Part shown: in pieces, positions 1 through 6,735 of the stretch | Numbering within the stretch: the stretch's first letter is position 1 | How the letters are laid out: every line of letters begins with the position of its first letter | From: CAWHHZ01 sp963829355 | GTDB taxonomy: Bacteria; Acidobacteriota; Thermoanaerobaculia; Gp7-AA8; JAHWKK01 | Reading direction: 5' to 3' | Length of the DNA: 24,050 nucleotides | Assembly: GCA_963829355.1 (NCBI GenBank) | Contig: CAWHHZ010000030.1 | Coordinates: 1-24,050 of the forward strand | Made by a program: the position numbers and the translations under genes | Notes under the pieces: generated by a model | Databases searched by the model: none | What the model saw: only the letters and a program-made list of their open reading frames with translations | Told to the model about the DNA's origin: nothing

Positions 1-50
1 TGAACTTCTGAACGACTTGAACCCTGAACCCTCGAACCCTCGAACCCTTT
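1..50. repeat. GAACCCT-type simple repeat tract
   Basis: Degenerate short units of the form TGAACCCTC and GAACCCT recur through these bases. The same unit type returns at 388-454, so the small leftward gene at 51-270 is flanked on its 3' side by this tract and on its 5' side by a second, heptamer tract. No coding or RNA function is visible. Confidence 0.6.
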
Positions 51-270
51 TTACGAGCAGAGCTCGCAGCCTTCCACCAGTGCGTAGTGACGCCGCGCTT
101 CCGCGATCGCGTCGTCTCCATCGTCAAAATCACCAAACAGAGAGACGCCTGATCGGAGCGGGAATCGAATCGCAGCCGTTCTGGTGCACGACGTGGATTC
201 CGTCGGGACGTGCTCGCTGGGCGACGTAGTACGGGAGTCTCTTCGAATTTTCAAGTGGTCGGTTACAGAT
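51..270 (-). pseudogene. frameshifted small conserved protein (about 72 residues when repaired)
   Basis: Two reading frames on the minus strand make one plausible small protein. The upstream frame reads LPYYVAQRARPDGIHVVHQ and continues through NGCDSIPAPIRRLSV, then hits TGA. The other frame carries GDFDDGDDAIAEAR and then HYALVEGCELCS before TAA. Dropping one T from the TTT near 132-134 joins them as RRLSV-GDFDD. The pattern (YYV, DGxHxVHxxGC, LPxPxxR, xGxF, a Cys pair near the end) matches a small bacterial protein type I know only as uncharacterised, though the usual final Cys-His tail is missing here. No ATG lies in the repaired frame: an AGGAGGG at 274-280 (minus strand) sits three bases before an ATC codon. 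A mutated start plus the frameshift suggests decay, but a sequencing indel could explain the frameshift alone. Confidence 0.5.
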
Positions 271-283
271 GGACCCTCCTGTT

Positions 284-360
284 CAGTCTTCAGTCGTCAG
301 TCGTCAGTCTTCAGTCTTCAGTCGTCAGTCGTCAGTCGTCAGTCATCAGTCGTCGGTCAT
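284..360. repeat. 11-unit heptamer tandem repeat (CAGTCNT)
   Basis: Eleven consecutive 7-bp units are visible: CAGTCTT, CAGTCGT, CAGTCGT, CAGTCTT, CAGTCTT, then three CAGTCGT, CAGTCAT, CAGTCGT and a degenerate CGGTCAT. Read on the minus strand the unit is (G)ACGACTG and it runs towards the small gene at 51-270, the same orientation relative to the downstream gene as the tracts at 9950-9986 and 15627-15654. Confidence 0.9.
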
Positions 361-387
361 TACTCAATGATCATTGGTCGTTGTCCT

Positions 388-454
388 CTAAACTTCTAAA
401 CTCCTGAACCTCTGAACCTCGAAACCCTTGAACCCTTGAACCTCTGAACCTCCT
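388..454. repeat. GAACCTC/GAACCCTT simple repeat tract
   Basis: Imperfect 8-9-bp units (AACTTCTA, AACTCCTG, AACCTCTG, AACCTCGA, AACCCTTG) follow one another. The tract overlaps the C-terminal codons of the leftward gene ending at 396, so that protein's last 20 or so residues are repeat-encoded. Confidence 0.7.
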
Positions 455-689
455 CATCACAGTGCTCTCCGTGTGAAGGCATCAGCATGAGGTGCAGGTC
501 CTCGAGGAATCCGGTGTCGTCCTGTTGCCGGTCCAGAAGCCACTCGACGAAGGGAAGATCGTCCTTCTTCTGGCTCGGCGATCCGCGTTGGCGGAGGTAC
601 CACAACCATTCGCTGGGATCGCCGTTGAAGACGGAGAAGAGCACCAGGTAGCGGGTCAGCGTGACTTCTTCCTCGACATGATTTCGCAT
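396..689 (-). CDS. small uncharacterised protein with repeat-encoded tail
   Basis: A 97-residue leftward reading frame that I do not recognise. The first 75 or so residues look like a real protein: codons end mainly in G or C, and the sequence is acidic and tryptophan-rich (SVFNGDPSEWLWYLRQRG, then PFVEWLLDRQQDD). There is no signal peptide or membrane segment. The start ATG at 689 is chosen because it is the first in frame after a TATATA sequence near 700 that could be a -10 element. No strong Shine-Dalgarno is visible. The last 20 residues (from about EEVQRF) translate the GAACCTC repeat tract, so the native C-terminus has probably been replaced or extended by repeat DNA. A larger overlapping plus-strand frame here is judged a shadow. 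Confidence 0.55.
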   Translation of the reverse strand: MRNHVEEEVTLTRYLVLFSVFNGDPSEWLWYLRQRGSPSQKKDDLPFVEWLLDRQQDDTGFLEDLHLMLMPSHGEHCDEEVQRFKGSRVSRFRGSGV

Positions 690-739
690 CGCTCTGTATA
701 TAGGGTGATGCGAGCGGGCCTTTCCTTAACATCGGTGGC

Positions 740-750
740 AAAAAAAATTT
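740..750. promoter_or_regulatory. A8T3 tract upstream of the sigma factor gene
   Basis: An A8T3 tract flanked by C and CGGCGGCG lies 110 bases before the sigma factor start. A similar tract (A4T8 flanked by C and GCGCG, at 600-611 of the third kilobase, i.e. 2600-2611) precedes the small exported peptide gene. A shared promoter recognised by the local sigma factor would explain this, but it is only inference from two sites. Confidence 0.3.
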
Positions 751-860
751 CGGCGGCGCCTTCTGATCGTTTCCCCTCGCGGGTGTGTTGTGGTCTCTCT
801 GCCGACCGATCCGATCTGCTAAACTCGAGGTCCTGTCTCGACCGGAAGGGAGCCCGCAGC

Positions 861-1335
861 TTGACGATCAGCAGCGACGAGTCACGGATCGCAGTGTTGT
901 ACCGCGAATTCGGAACGATCCTGTGCGGGATCATGCAGAACCGGTTCGGCGTCCCGGCCGAGGACACCGAGAGCCTGCTGCACGACATCTTCACGTCTCT
1001 TCTGCGGCGGGAAGTTACGCTTGGGGACGAAAGAGAAGTGGCTCGTCGGCGCCGCCTGCAATGCCAGCCGCTGGTACTGGAGAAGCCAGTGGAAAACGGA
1101 TGCTCTCGACGACGAGATGCAGACGTTCCAGCACGGGGAGAGCGAAATTGCGGTCGACCAGATTCTGGACCGGATGCCGGATCGCGCTCGTGACATCCTC
1201 CGGATGCGCTATCTCGAGGGCATGTCGGGCCACGAGATCGCAGAGGTGTATGGAACCAGTCTCGAATACACGCATATCCTGATTCACCGAAGCCTGGAGA
1301 AGGCGCGGGCGATCGCCAGGGAGAGCGAGAGATGA
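861..1335 (+). pseudogene. ECF-like sigma-70 family factor, one frameshift
   Basis: A short RNA polymerase sigma factor that would direct transcription of a dedicated regulon. The start is TTG at 861, with AAGGGAG eight bases upstream. Frame one carries a region-2-like segment (LYREFGTILCGIMQNRFG, then DTESLLHDIFTSLLRR). The next frame carries WLVGAACNASRWYWR, which fits the end of region 2, and then a clear region 4: ILDRMPDRARDILRMRYLEG, followed by the helix-turn-helix GHEIAEVYGTS and HRSLEKAR. Deleting one A from the AAA at 1030-1032 yields GDEEKWLVG and an intact protein of 157 residues. The stop overlaps the next gene's start as ATGA, the usual coupling of sigma and anti-sigma genes. 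Either the gene is broken, or the base is an assembly error, or expression uses frameshifting; the first two are likelier. Confidence 0.75.
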
Positions 1336-2591
1336 AGCATCCTCCTGTAGAGCTGTTGATCCAGTATGCGCTGGGCATGTCGACCGCCGAGGCGGCTCAT
1401 ATCGGTGATTGTGCGGAGTGCGCCGGAGAGGTCGAGGAGCTCGCCGCGATCGGGAGATCGGCGCCTCGCATCTCGCCTCCGGCTGATCTCGTTGAGCTGG
1501 CTGCAAAGTTCGACGAGGAGAAGGCCTCAGCTCAGGAGATGCTGAAGAATACGAGCGCTCGCCAAATACTTGAGGACTCTGCACTCGAGGCCGCGCTCGG
1601 GGTGTGTGCAGGCATTGATTGAAGCGATTCCTTCCGCACGCCGAGGGGATCCGGTCGAGGCCCTCGAGATCGCTGAGGAGCTTGCGAATTTTCTTGAAAC
1701 AGCTCCCGCTGCCTCACTGGCTCTCGCAGAAGAGATGAGAGTGGACGTGCTCCGTGAGGTCGCTGCCTGTGCGCGCGTTCTCGGTCAGTACGACCGGGCG
1801 CTCGACCGGCTGCGCGAGGCTGAGATGCTTGCCCAAAAGCTGCCTTCCGGGGACTACCTTCTGGCGAGGGTCTGGTATGAACGCGCCGGAATCGAGATCT
1901 CGAGGGAAGGATCGGCGACGAGGGAGTGGGCCGGCAGGGCCGCTGATGCGTTTCTTCGCTACGGGGACACCAGACGGCACAATCGCAGTCGCTATCTGGT
2001 CGCGATATCCCATTCCAATGATCGTAACTTCCGTCGTGCGATCGCCGAGCTGGAGACTCTGCTGCCGGATCTGGAGGCTGACGGAGACGTCGAGACACAG
2101 GCTGCTGCCTGGTCGGCACTCGGACAGGCGTTGTCGAAGGAAGGCCATCTCGATCGTTCATCGGATGCCTTCACACGTTCGCTCCAGCTCTATCAGAGCC
2201 TCGATTCTCCGTCAGAGAGTCTCAGAGCACGCTGGGCTCTGGCCAGAGCGGACATGAAGAAAAGCAACATCCGCGAAGCGAGGCTGGAGCTCGAGCAGCT
2301 CCAGGGTCCTTTCGGCAGCTCGGTCTGGACGAAGAGGCCTCTCTGGCCGGACTGGATCTCTGCGAATGCCTCCTGATCGAGGGCGAAGCCGCGACCGCAG
2401 CTCATGCCTGCCGTGAGGCGCTGGAGATCCTGCAGGATCGCTTTGCGGGTCGCGAACAGCTTCGGGCGATCGCATATCTCCGGGAAATCAGTCTTCAGCA
2501 GCTCGATGCCCGGAAAGTGAACTACGTCAGCACCTTCCTCGAGAGCTCAGCAGACGACGGCACGCTCGTCTTCTCCCGCCCCTCTCTCTGA
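1332..2591 (+). pseudogene. anti-sigma factor with HxxxCxxC motif and TPR repeats, two frameshifts
   Basis: The presumed partner and inhibitor of the adjacent sigma factor. Near the N-terminus is HIGDCAEC, a canonical HxxxCxxC anti-sigma zinc motif. The rest is helical with TPR-like repeats (for example AACARVLGQYDRALDRLREA, AAWSALGQALSKEGHLDRSS, ALARADMKKSNIREARLELE). It lacks an obvious membrane segment, so it may be soluble. Two frame changes are needed. The first is in or near the GGGG at about 1599, giving EAALGCVQALIEAIPS after loss of one G. The second is near 2305-2307, where one added G gives LEQLQGSFRQLGLDEEASLA and continues to the TGA at 2589. The net length stays divisible by three, and the repaired product is 419 residues. 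Such compensation, with good sequence on both sides, fits homopolymer sequencing errors as well as recent inactivation. Confidence 0.7.
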
Positions 2592-2599
2592 ACTTTTTC

Positions 2600-2654
2600 A
2601 AAATTTTTTTTGCGCGAGTGATAAGGAAGTGGCCGCTCAGGTCACTCTTATTAC
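2600..2654 (+). promoter_or_regulatory. A4T8 tract and imperfect hairpin before the exported peptide gene
   Basis: A4T8 at 2600-2611 is followed by an imperfect inverted repeat. The left arm is GTGATAAGGAAGTGGCC (2618-2634) and the right arm is GGTCACTCTTATTAC (2640-2654), with loop GCTCA. The T-run precedes the hairpin, so it is not a standard terminator on this strand. It is better placed as a promoter/leader structure for the peptide gene at 2709. Confidence 0.45.
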
Positions 2655-2708
2655 AGAAGGGCGCCCTCCTGACTAAATCGCTGCGTACAGCAGCACGAGG
2701 AGGGTTCA

Positions 2709-2882
2709 ATGCGTATCAGCTTCATTGCACTGCTGTGGTTTGCCATCGGTGTGTCTCCAGTCATCGGCGGTTTCGAGTTTTCTCCCCACCATTTCTCCGG
2801 CTCGACATCAGACGTGGAGGGTGCGAGTACCAGCATTTCTGCAGATGGCGGCACTCTCAGCGTCCCTGACGGCGACAACTGA
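2709..2882 (+). CDS. 57-residue exported peptide downstream of the sigma/anti-sigma pair
   Basis: A small gene of 57 codons plus stop. The ribosome-binding site is excellent: AGGAGG at 2699-2704 followed by TTCA and ATG. The product starts MRISFIALLWFAIGVSPVIG, a short signal-peptide-like segment with one Arg and a hydrophobic core. A polar mature part follows, rich in Ser, Gly and Asp and ending in SVPDGDN, with no cysteines. I do not recognise a family. Its position right after the sigma/anti-sigma operon, with its own A/T-tract leader, suggests it is a target of that sigma factor. It could be a secreted peptide, a signal, or a short-lived periplasmic protein; nothing visible decides between these. 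Confidence 0.6.
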   Translation: MRISFIALLWFAIGVSPVIGGFEFSPHHFSGSTSDVEGASTSISADGGTLSVPDGDN

Positions 2883-2896
2883 TCGATTGTGACGAA

Positions 2897-2927
2897 GGGG
2901 TTCGCCGGCGGAAGGCTGGCGAGCCCC
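2897..2927 (+). terminator. GC-rich hairpin after the peptide gene
   Basis: GGGGTTCGCC pairs with GGCGAGCCCC (one G-T pair), with further GC pairing inside and a GGAAG-like loop. The hairpin lies 14 bases after the peptide gene's stop. No T-run follows, so it would be a non-canonical terminator or an mRNA 3' stabiliser. Confidence 0.45.
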
Positions 2928-3107
2928 GGTCGCGCGGGTCTCCTGCCAGGCCGGGATCGACCGCATTCGAGCTTTCTGCTCGAGCGTCCCAGTGACACGG
3001 TCTCATTGGACTGGGAGGGGGCCGGGTGCAGTAAACTGTGGGTTCGTCCGAAAAGTTCATAACCACTCCGGTTGCCCGTGTGGCATCCGTGGCTGAAGGG
3101 AGAGCCC

Positions 3108-6100
3108 GTGAATCGACCCTGTCCTGCGTGTCTCGTTCTGCTCGCCTTGTTCTGCGTGGCGACAGCCGCGTCTGCGCAATATCGTGATGCCGTCCCGGAG
3201 CTCCGCGAGAAGCCGCGGGTCTCCCCCCAGACCGAGTGCACGAGTGGAGTCATCCCTTCGTTCGACATCGACATTGCCGCGTACCAGTCGTATACGCTGA
3301 CATGGGAGCCACCGTCGCTCGACTACGCCCCCACCTACCAGATCATCATGCAGTCCTCGTCCGACTACTGTGACCTCGTGCTCAACGCTCAGCAGATCCA
3401 GCCTCAGATCGTCGGTGAGACGACCGCGACCACCTTCACCGGGCTCACCAACGTCGACAACAGGGCGCTGCGCGTCTGGGTCGTCGTCAAGGAGTGCACG
3501 GACGTGCAGACCGAGTACGCCTGGGTATTCGACACATTTCGCAGCCGGCCACCCACTCCTCCGCTCGTGCTCGATTCCCTCTCCGGGCGAACGGTCCGGT
3601 TGCGGTACGAGGCGGGAGACGCACGCTCATACTCACTGCGGATTCTGCGTGACTCGCCGCTCGGAGGGACGGGATATCTCGATCTGACACCGTCGACCTG
3701 GTGTCCGGCGGGCTCATCGAAGATCTTCGAGGACAGTTTGGCGAACGAGCCGGACGGGCTTTGGCGTTACAGGCTGGCCGCACAGAATGCGGCGGGGGAC
3801 GCGGTATCGTCCGCCGTGACAATCAGCGTCGGCGACACCGGCGGCACGCCCGAGATCAATTCATTCAGCGCGGTTCCGGCGAGGATCAGGCCTGGACAAT
3901 CATCGACTCTCGTCTGGTCGGCAGAGAGTGCGACGTCTGTCCAGATCTCCCCGGGATCGGGATCCCTGCCGCCGCGGGGGACGCTCGAAGTTACGCCGAC
4001 CGCAACGACGACCTACACACTCACCGCGTTCGGCTCGGCCGGGACGTCGGAGGAAACCACGGTGGTCGAGCTGATCTCGACACCTCAGATCGTCGTGACG
4101 AAGAAGCCGGAACCGATCGTTCAGGGTACGGGATCCGGAGGCGGTACCACGAGGTTCGTCTGCGCGAACGCGGGCGGTTCGGTGGCGCAGGTGATGCTGA
4201 GCCCGGCAGGCTCTCCATTCTTCACGATGTCGATGACCCAGGAGATGGTGGGGCCCGGCGAGACATGGGAGGTCGAGATCGTCGCCGATCAACGAGCTAC
4301 CGGTGTCTACGACGGAGAGATCGTCGTCACCGGAGATGGTGTCCCGCCCGGAACGAGAGTTCCGGTGAGGCTGCTGGCTGTCCCGACTCCCGACGGTCCG
4401 ACCGCGGCGGAGGCACAGAGCAAGAGGGTCGACGTCACTGGACAGATCGGCCAGAACCCCACCGGAACAGCAATTTTCCGCAATACGGGACAGGCAAGAA
4501 TCCAGGGGACGGTCGTCTCGACCGAGCCGTGGCTGATCCCGCCCGATGGAATCATCGAGATCGATCCGGGAAAGACCGCCACGATTGTCTTCACGATCGA
4601 TCGCGCGAAACGTCCCGCCGATGCAGAGCTGGGCTCACTCGAGGGTAAACTGAAGCTGGTCTTCAGGCAGGGGCCCGGAGCCAAGACCGGTCCGGTCGGC
4701 CCGCAGGACGGAACCGCCACGACGACGAGTCTCGTCACAGTCGTCGATACGTCGACACCCCAGGTCGGCCAGGGAACGATCCCGCCCCTGGCGGCAGGTG
4801 AGGTCGCACTCTTCCTTCCCGGCGTGGGCCACGTCGAAGGTTCCACGGGACTCTTCTTCTCGGATATGTCATTCATCAACCTGTCCGGATCAAAGCCTCT
4901 GAACGATCTCAAGCTTTTCTTCAAGCCGCTGGGATCGACCAGCTCCAATGCGCTCTCGTCGACCGTGACCGGCCTGGTGCCGGGTACCCCGATCGGTCTC
5001 GCCGATATCGTGAAGTCGGTATTCAATCAGGAACAGATCGGAAGTCTCCAGATCCGCACGAAGAATCCGAATCAGCTCGCGGTCAGCGCGAGTACGCTGA
5101 GCAAGACCAGGAACGGCCAGAAGACCTTCGGCGCAACCATCCCGATGCTTCGATCCGATCGGAGCGTCGGGGCAGCGGAGAGTTTTTTCATCACCGGCCT
5201 GAAGCGCACCGCCACGAGCCACACGAATCTCTTCATTCAGGAGACGGCCGGAGGCGTGGCCACGATCGACATCGAGTTTCTCAATCCGGCGGGTCAGGTC
5301 CTCGGCAGCCGGACCGAGACTGCGGGACCATTCGAGTTGGTCGGCCTTTTCCACAGTGATTCGAGCCCGGTGCTGCCGCTCGGCGCCGTGAGTGCGAGGA
5401 TGACCAGCCGCGCCGACTCGACTGGACGATTCGCCGCATACGGAACGCCTGTCGACAGGGCGAGCGGCGACTTCTGGTCTCTCCTCGACTGGAACGCCCA
5501 GTACGATTTCCCCGGGAGTCAGGAGATGTTGATCCCGGTAGCAGGAGCGCTGCGCGGCGCTAATCAGCTCAACTTCCGAACCGACCTCGCGATCATCAAT
5601 CGCGGTGAGACGAATGCCTCCGGAACCCTTCGTTACATCACGAGACTCGAGGAGGGACGTCCCGTGCTGGAGCGGAAGATCAACCTCGGCCCCGGAGAAT
5701 CGTCGATTCTGGAGGACGTCACGGCATCCCTGTTCGGGATCGATCCTGCCGACGCAAATCTCGGGTTCATGAAATTCATCCCGGAGAATGGTGAGATGAC
5801 CGTAACGAGCAGGAACTTTGCGACAGTCGGAAGTGATCCGGGCTCGTTCGGTACAGGAGTTCCCACGGTTCCTCTCGGTCGTGCGATGAAACTCGGTGAG
5901 GTGAGAAGGATCGGTGGGGTGAAGGACTCCGCGGTCGACGCGATCGCCGGGCGTGTGCCGGGAACCTTCCGGTCGAATCTCGGCCTGATGGAGACGAGCG
6001 GCGAGGCGTCCGTCACGGTGCGAGTGACACTTCACTTCTCGTTCAGCACCGGTACGACGGCGGTGGCACGCGGAAGCGCCAGCAAGGACTTCATGCTGCA

Positions 6101-6284
6101 GCCGAATCAGTTCATGCAACTCGGCCGGATCAGTCAGCAGATTCTCGGTGAATCGCGCGACAACTACGGCGATTTCAGCAATCTCCAGGCTGACTTCGCC
6201 GTGACCGCAGGAAGCGGATCAGTCATGGTCTTCGTGTCCTCGGTCGAGAACGATACTGGAGACTCGGATCTGAGAGTCGAGTGA
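3108..6284 (+). CDS. large exported protein with Fn3/Ig-like and repeated beta-sandwich domains
   Basis: A 1058-residue exported protein. The GTG at 3108 is preferred over the upstream frame start at 3072 because GAAGGGAG lies just before it. It also gives a clean signal peptide (NRPCPACLVLLALFCVATAA, then SAQ). By eye the domains are two Fn3-like modules (about residues 30-245), then an Ig-like module (PEINSFSAVPARIRPGQSST to TTYTLTAFGSAG). After these come modules resembling ASPM/HYDIN-type beta domains (about 335-550). The C-terminal half has at least two related units opening with LFLPGVGHVEG and MLIPVAGALRG, each followed by aromatic plus FINLSG or LAIINRG, and perhaps a third at AGRVPGTFRSNLGL. 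There is no membrane anchor or sorting motif. It is probably a surface or secreted adhesion/structural protein; the substrate is unknown. The frame is intact over 3.2 kb. Confidence 0.85.
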   Translation: MNRPCPACLVLLALFCVATAASAQYRDAVPELREKPRVSPQTECTSGVIPSFDIDIAAYQSYTLTWEPPSLDYAPTYQIIMQSSSDYCDLVLNAQQIQPQIVGETTATTFTGLTNVDNRALRVWVVVKECTDVQTEYAWVFDTFRSRPPTPPLVLDSLSGRTVRLRYEAGDARSYSLRILRDSPLGGTGYLDLTPSTWCPAGSSKIFEDSLANEPDGLWRYRLAAQNAAGDAVSSAVTISVGDTGGTPEINSFSAVPARIRPGQSSTLVWSAESATSVQISPGSGSLPPRGTLEVTPTATTTYTLTAFGSAGTSEETTVVELISTPQIVVTKKPEPIVQGTGSGGGTTRFVCANAGGSVAQVMLSPAGSPFFTMSMTQEMVGPGETWEVEIVADQRATGVYDGEIVVTGDGVPPGTRVPVRLLAVPTPDGPTAAEAQSKRVDVTGQIGQNPTGTAIFRNTGQARIQGTVVSTEPWLIPPDGIIEIDPGKTATIVFTIDRAKRPADAELGSLEGKLKLVFRQGPGAKTGPVGPQDGTATTTSLVTVVDTSTPQVGQGTIPPLAAGEVALFLPGVGHVEGSTGLFFSDMSFINLSGSKPLNDLKLFFKPLGSTSSNALSSTVTGLVPGTPIGLADIVKSVFNQEQIGSLQIRTKNPNQLAVSASTLSKTRNGQKTFGATIPMLRSDRSVGAAESFFITGLKRTATSHTNLFIQETAGGVATIDIEFLNPAGQVLGSRTETAGPFELVGLFHSDSSPVLPLGAVSARMTSRADSTGRFAAYGTPVDRASGDFWSLLDWNAQYDFPGSQEMLIPVAGALRGANQLNFRTDLAIINRGETNASGTLRYITRLEEGRPVLERKINLGPGESSILEDVTASLFGIDPADANLGFMKFIPENGEMTVTSRNFATVGSDPGSFGTGVPTVPLGRAMKLGEVRRIGGVKDSAVDAIAGRVPGTFRSNLGLMETSGEASVTVRVTLHFSFSTGTTAVARGSASKDFMLQPNQFMQLGRISQQILGESRDNYGDFSNLQADFAVTAGSGSVMVFVSSVENDTGDSDLRVE

Positions 6285-6324
6285 ACAGGAGCGGAGCGCC
6301 GAGTCGCCACGCGCCAGACCTCAC

Positions 6325-6459
6325 GATGTGGACAGACGAGTGGACGAAGGCGTGGACAGAGGAGTGGACAGAACGAGAGCCACGCTTCAGCAGCCCACTT
6401 CGGTCCACGTCTCTGTCCACGCTTTTGTCCACAACGTCCACCCGGTCCACATCGTCCAA
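6325..6459. repeat. inverted array of GTGGAC / GTCCAC units with 12-bp and 9-bp period
   Basis: GTGGAC occurs at 6328, 6340, 6352 and 6364, exactly 12 bp apart. Its complement GTCCAC then occurs at 6403, 6415 and 6427 (12-bp steps) and at 6436 and 6445 (9-bp steps), with GTCCAA at 6454. The two halves can fold into a long imperfect hairpin; for instance GCGTGGACAGAG at 6350-6361 has its complement within 6410-6422. It sits 40 bases after the large exported protein gene. Confidence 0.8.
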
Positions 6460-6513
6460 CGGGTGACTCGAAGTGAATTGCGGAGAGGACCGAGGGCGAG
6501 TATGGCTCCACGC

Positions 6514-6560
6514 GATCCTTCGACCGTCCTTCGCTGCGCTCCGGCGGCTCAGGATGACAG
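6514..6560. repeat. dispersed repeat, single arm (GATCCTTCG ... CTCAGGATGACAG)
   Basis: It begins GATCCTTCGACCGTCCT and ends CGGCGGCTCAGGATGACAG. The same ends, with a slightly different centre, form the right arm of the inverted element at 18726-18874. A shorter relative (CTCCTTCGGAATGACAG) is at 15531-15547. This is a REP-like family seen in many environmental genomes. Confidence 0.75.
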
Positions 6561-6585
6561 CGGGCGCTCCGATTTCGATTCCGTA

Positions 6586-6650
6586 ATCACTGAGTTGTCG
6601 TCACAAAGCCATGTGATGCAACTCGTCACCAGACGTGGTGATTCATCACA
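6586..6650. promoter_or_regulatory. cluster of GTGAT/ATCAC half-sites upstream of the porin-symporter block
   Basis: Half-sites are visible as ATCAC (6586), GTCAC (6600), GTGAT (6613), TCACCA paired with TGGTGA (6626-6641) and GTGATTCATCAC (6638-6649). Crp/Fnr proteins with R-E-x-x-x-R recognition helices bind GTGA-type half-sites, and one such protein is encoded at 18895. Spacings here are not the standard six bases between GTGA and TCAC, so binding by that protein is only a suggestion. Confidence 0.35.
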
Positions 6651-6735
6651 CCTCGGTTCAGGTTCGTTTGCGCCTATCGTTCTGCAAGTCCAAATCAGTT
6701 CAATGCAGTTCAACCCCTGATCCGGAGGTGATCCC

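Larger units (their letters stand above)
6285..6735. other. 450-base region without a gene
   Basis: This stretch holds the GTGGAC/GTCCAC array (6325-6459), one copy of a dispersed GATCCTTCG...GGATGACAG repeat (6514-6560) and clustered GTGAT/ATCAC half-sites (6586-6650), ending in the porin ribosome-binding site. Short open frames across it have no start signal and translate the repeats. Confidence 0.7.

Noticed and set aside
284..360. Possible CRISPR array
   Set aside because: Units are 7 bp and contiguous, with no spacers; it is a simple tandem repeat.
492..1193. A 233-codon open frame on the plus strand starting at 492
   Set aside because: Its first third is opposite the better-supported leftward gene at 396-689, its middle is the real sigma N-terminus (from TTG 861), and its end is out of frame with region 4.
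2857..3066. A 69-codon leftward frame between the peptide gene and the large exported protein
   Set aside because: No Shine-Dalgarno, Pro/Arg-rich composition, and it spans the hairpin at 2897-2927.
4890..6119. A 409-codon leftward open frame inside the large exported protein gene
   Set aside because: It is Arg/His/Glu-rich, antisense to a well-supported gene, and has no ribosome-binding site; a shadow of high-GC codon use.
6325..6459. Possible replication origin because of a DnaA-box-like TTGTCCACA
   Set aside because: Only one unit fits the box, there is no A/T-rich unwinding region and no dnaA, dnaN or gidA neighbour.
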